A stretch of 6,339 bases of DNA from Candidatus Fischerbacteria bacterium RBG_13_37_8 (GTDB lineage Bacteria; Acidobacteriota; HRBIN11; MFGW01). The stretch is taken from NCBI GenBank assembly GCA_001780385.1, contig MFGW01000062.1, forward strand, positions 228-6,566. Direction: 5' to 3'. The notes below the pieces were generated by a model that ran no database searches, was not told where the DNA came from, and worked only from the letters and a program-made list of their open reading frames with translations. Positions within the stretch are counted from its first letter, which is position 1. Each line of letters begins with the position of its first letter. Shown here one piece after another: positions 4,488-6,339 of the stretch. The translations under genes and the position numbers were made by a program.

Positions 4488-6339
4488 ATGAGACAAAAAA
4501 AAGATGAGGAAATAAATTTAACCCAAGCACCGGATGAAGAAAAATCATCTATGAAAGATTCTTCGGAAGTGTCTGCTGATGGACCGGATTCGATACGGGG
4601 TGCAGAAACAGTTGCGCCGCAGGAAACCTGCGAGCAAGGCATGGAGGAAGAACTACCTCAGCAGATAAAACAAATTGGCAGGTATGAGATCATCTGTCTC
4701 CTCGGTGAAGGCGGAATGGGGCAGGTTTACAAAGCCTACGACATGTTGCTGAAACGCTATGTCGCACTGAAAATTCTGCGCAGTGATGAACAGCAGCTTG
4801 TCGAACGGTTCCTGCGCGAAGCACGCACTCAGGCACAGGTGCAGCATGAACATGTATGCAAAATTCATGAGGTCGGTGACGTAGTCGTCAAGCCAGACTG
4901 CAAGCCGGAACCAATGCCGGAGGGCAAACCGTATATTGCCATGCAATTTATCGAAGGAAAAACATTGCGCGAGGCTTCCCTCGAAATGAGCCGCGAACAA
5001 AAAGTCAAAGTAATCATGGAAGTTGCAGAAGCATTACATGCCGCTCATAAAGTCGGCTTGATACATCGTGATATTAAACCGGGTAATATCATGGTGGAGC
5101 ATGCGGAAGACGGCAGTTACAAACCATATATCATGGATTTCGGCATTGCGCGTGAACAAAAAACTCTCGGCCTCACCATCACTGGTATTCTCCTGGGAAC
5201 GCCATCATACATGCCGCCGGAACAAGCTCGCGGTGATATTCACAATCTCGACAGGCGTACCGATGTCTACGCACTCGGTGCCACGCTGTATGAATTACTC
5301 TCCGGCAAACCTCCGTTTGATGGCGATACCAATGCCGAGATTGTAGTGAAGATACTGCAGGATGAACCACTGCCATTGAGAAAATTGAATCCTTACATAC
5401 CGGAAGAACTGCAAACTATCGTCATGAAATGCCTGGAAAAAGACCCGACACAGCGCTACGACTCTGCACGTGCATTAGCCGAGGATCTGGGAAGATTTCT
5501 GGAAGGTGAACCAATCCTCGCTCATCCTTCTTCACTCTCCTACCGACTCCGCAAAAAAACACGCAAACATAAAGTAATCGTGATAGCCCTTGCAATTGCA
5601 TTCATCATTGGATTAATTGCGCTCAGCTACGGCATCTATATAACGCTCAAGGCAAGCAAACAGGCAGAACTGAGCCGTATTCTCGGACAACGAATAGAGA
5701 AAGTTGATAGCATCATGTTCCAGGCACGTACTCTGCCACTTCATGATGTGACTCCTGAGAAGAAAGAGGTACGAGCGATGATAGAAGAAATAAAGAAACT
5801 CAGGGAAAACGTGAGCTATGCGAGGGGACCAGCCAGCTATGCGATAGGACGAGGCTATCTTGCATTGAATGAATATGAAAAAGCACGCGTAAGTCTGGAA
5901 GAGGCATGGAATAACGGGTACCAACAGCCAGAAACAGCATATGCACTGAGCCGTGTATTGACTGCATTATATCGCAAAGAACTGCAGGATATTGAAAAAA
6001 TTAAATATAAGGATGTGCGGGTGTCAAGGAAAAAGAAAATTGAGGAGGAATACCGCGAACCAGCACTCGCATATCTGCGGCAGAGCCTCGGAATAACTTC
6101 AGTGTCGCCCAGGTACGTTGAAGCACAGATCGCCTATTATGAGAAACGGTATGATTATGCATTGAATAAAACGCGTCAGGCCTATACAAAAATGCCGGTT
6201 CTTTATGAAGCACGAATACTGGAAGGAGAAATATATAAAGAAATGGGAATAGATAAGCGCCTTCGTGGTGCATATAAAGATGCACTGGAGTATTACTGGA
6301 AAGCAGAAACTTCGTATAAATCTGCAGCGGAGATAGGAC
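4488..6339 (+). CDS. Membrane-anchored Ser/Thr protein kinase with TPR tail (3' end outside window)
   Basis: The frame is open from ATG 4488 to the window end (617 codons, no stop); a GAAGAAGAAT purine stretch before the ATG may serve as ribosome site. Residues 1-62 are a charged, acidic linker. A complete Hanks-type (PknB-like) kinase follows: glycine loop LGEGGMGQVYKA (72-83), catalytic K95 in YVALKIL, HRDIKPGN (193-200, catalytic D195), DFG (217-219), activation segment ending YMPPE (E245), D259 in DVYALG and the RY pair in DPTQRY. Every catalytic residue is present, so it should be active. A basic stop-transfer patch (RLRKKTRKHK) precedes a single membrane segment at 363-385 (VIVIALAIAFIIGLIALSYG). 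A helical linker and TPR region begin near 432 (IGRGYLALNEYEKARVSLEE). Topology would put the kinase in the cytoplasm and the TPR outside, as in a receptor-like sensor kinase. It is a paralog of the gene at 1-1896 and of the relics at 1910-2100 and 3390-3629. Confidence 0.93.
   Translation, partial: MRQKKDEEINLTQAPDEEKSSMKDSSEVSADGPDSIRGAETVAPQETCEQGMEEELPQQIKQIGRYEIICLLGEGGMGQVYKAYDMLLKRYVALKILRSDEQQLVERFLREARTQAQVQHEHVCKIHEVGDVVVKPDCKPEPMPEGKPYIAMQFIEGKTLREASLEMSREQKVKVIMEVAEALHAAHKVGLIHRDIKPGNIMVEHAEDGSYKPYIMDFGIAREQKTLGLTITGILLGTPSYMPPEQARGDIHNLDRRTDVYALGATLYELLSGKPPFDGDTNAEIVVKILQDEPLPLRKLNPYIPEELQTIVMKCLEKDPTQRYDSARALAEDLGRFLEGEPILAHPSSLSYRLRKKTRKHKVIVIALAIAFIIGLIALSYGIYITLKASKQAELSRILGQRIEKVDSIMFQARTLPLHDVTPEKKEVRAMIEEIKKLRENVSYARGPASYAIGRGYLALNEYEKARVSLEEAWNNGYQQPETAYALSRVLTALYRKELQDIEKIKYKDVRVSRKKKIEEEYREPALAYLRQSLGITSVSPRYVEAQIAYYEKRYDYALNKTRQAYTKMPVLYEARILEGEIYKEMGIDKRLRGAYKDALEYYWKAETSYKSAAEIG

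Noticed and set aside
4451..6285. Minus-strand ORFs and the + strand ORF 5068-5346 within the kinase-TPR gene
   Set aside because: All are shadows of the continuous kinase frame from 4488, which carries every kinase motif.

Overview
The window is a 6.3 kb accessory region from a bacterium I cannot name. The coding style is bacterial: ATG starts, Shine-Dalgarno-like sites, and genes overlapping by 8-11 bp. Base composition is moderate to low GC. Eukaryotic-like Ser/Thr kinases with TPR tails, MNT/HEPN gene pairs, a four-helix-bundle gene relic and GGCACA-type intergenic arrays together suggest an environmental bacterium with a large, repeat-rich genome. A planctomycete of the anammox type is one guess, but nothing here proves it.

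Layout, all genes on the + strand unless stated. (1) Bases 1-1896 are the TPR half of a kinase-TPR protein (paralog A) whose kinase half lies upstream of the window. (2) About 13 bp after its stop, bases 1910-2100 are a headless piece of a kinase C-lobe (relic B, front end). (3) Bases 2203-2954 hold an MNT nucleotidyltransferase gene and an overlapping HEPN gene. Each carries one apparent -1 frameshift in a run of A. (4) Bases 2955-3389 contain no intact gene. They hold a perfect 28-bp palindrome and then an element of about 300 bp bounded by inverted GGCACAAA/GGCACAGA arrays. Inside it, on the minus strand, is the N-terminal third of a four-helix-bundle (S23/IVS-type) protein gene. (5) Bases 3390-3629 are the extreme C-terminal piece of a kinase-TPR protein (relic B, back end). 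(6) Bases 3690-4377 are an apparently intact overlapping pair: an unrecognised 79-aa protein and a 151-aa nucleotidyltransferase. (7) From 4488 to the window end runs paralog C, a kinase-transmembrane-TPR protein that leaves the window without a stop.

The simplest reading is a tandem array of three paralogous kinase-TPR genes (A, B, C). B has been reduced to its two ends, and the space between them is now filled by an MNT/HEPN pair and a four-helix-bundle mini-element, with a second nucleotidyltransferase pair just downstream. A and C would be membrane-anchored sensor kinases: cytoplasmic kinase, one membrane segment, and a long TPR region predicted outside the cytoplasm. The NTase cassettes look like toxin-antitoxin or defence modules. 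The first is probably damaged and the second looks functional. Its 79-aa partner is the best candidate here for an undescribed component.
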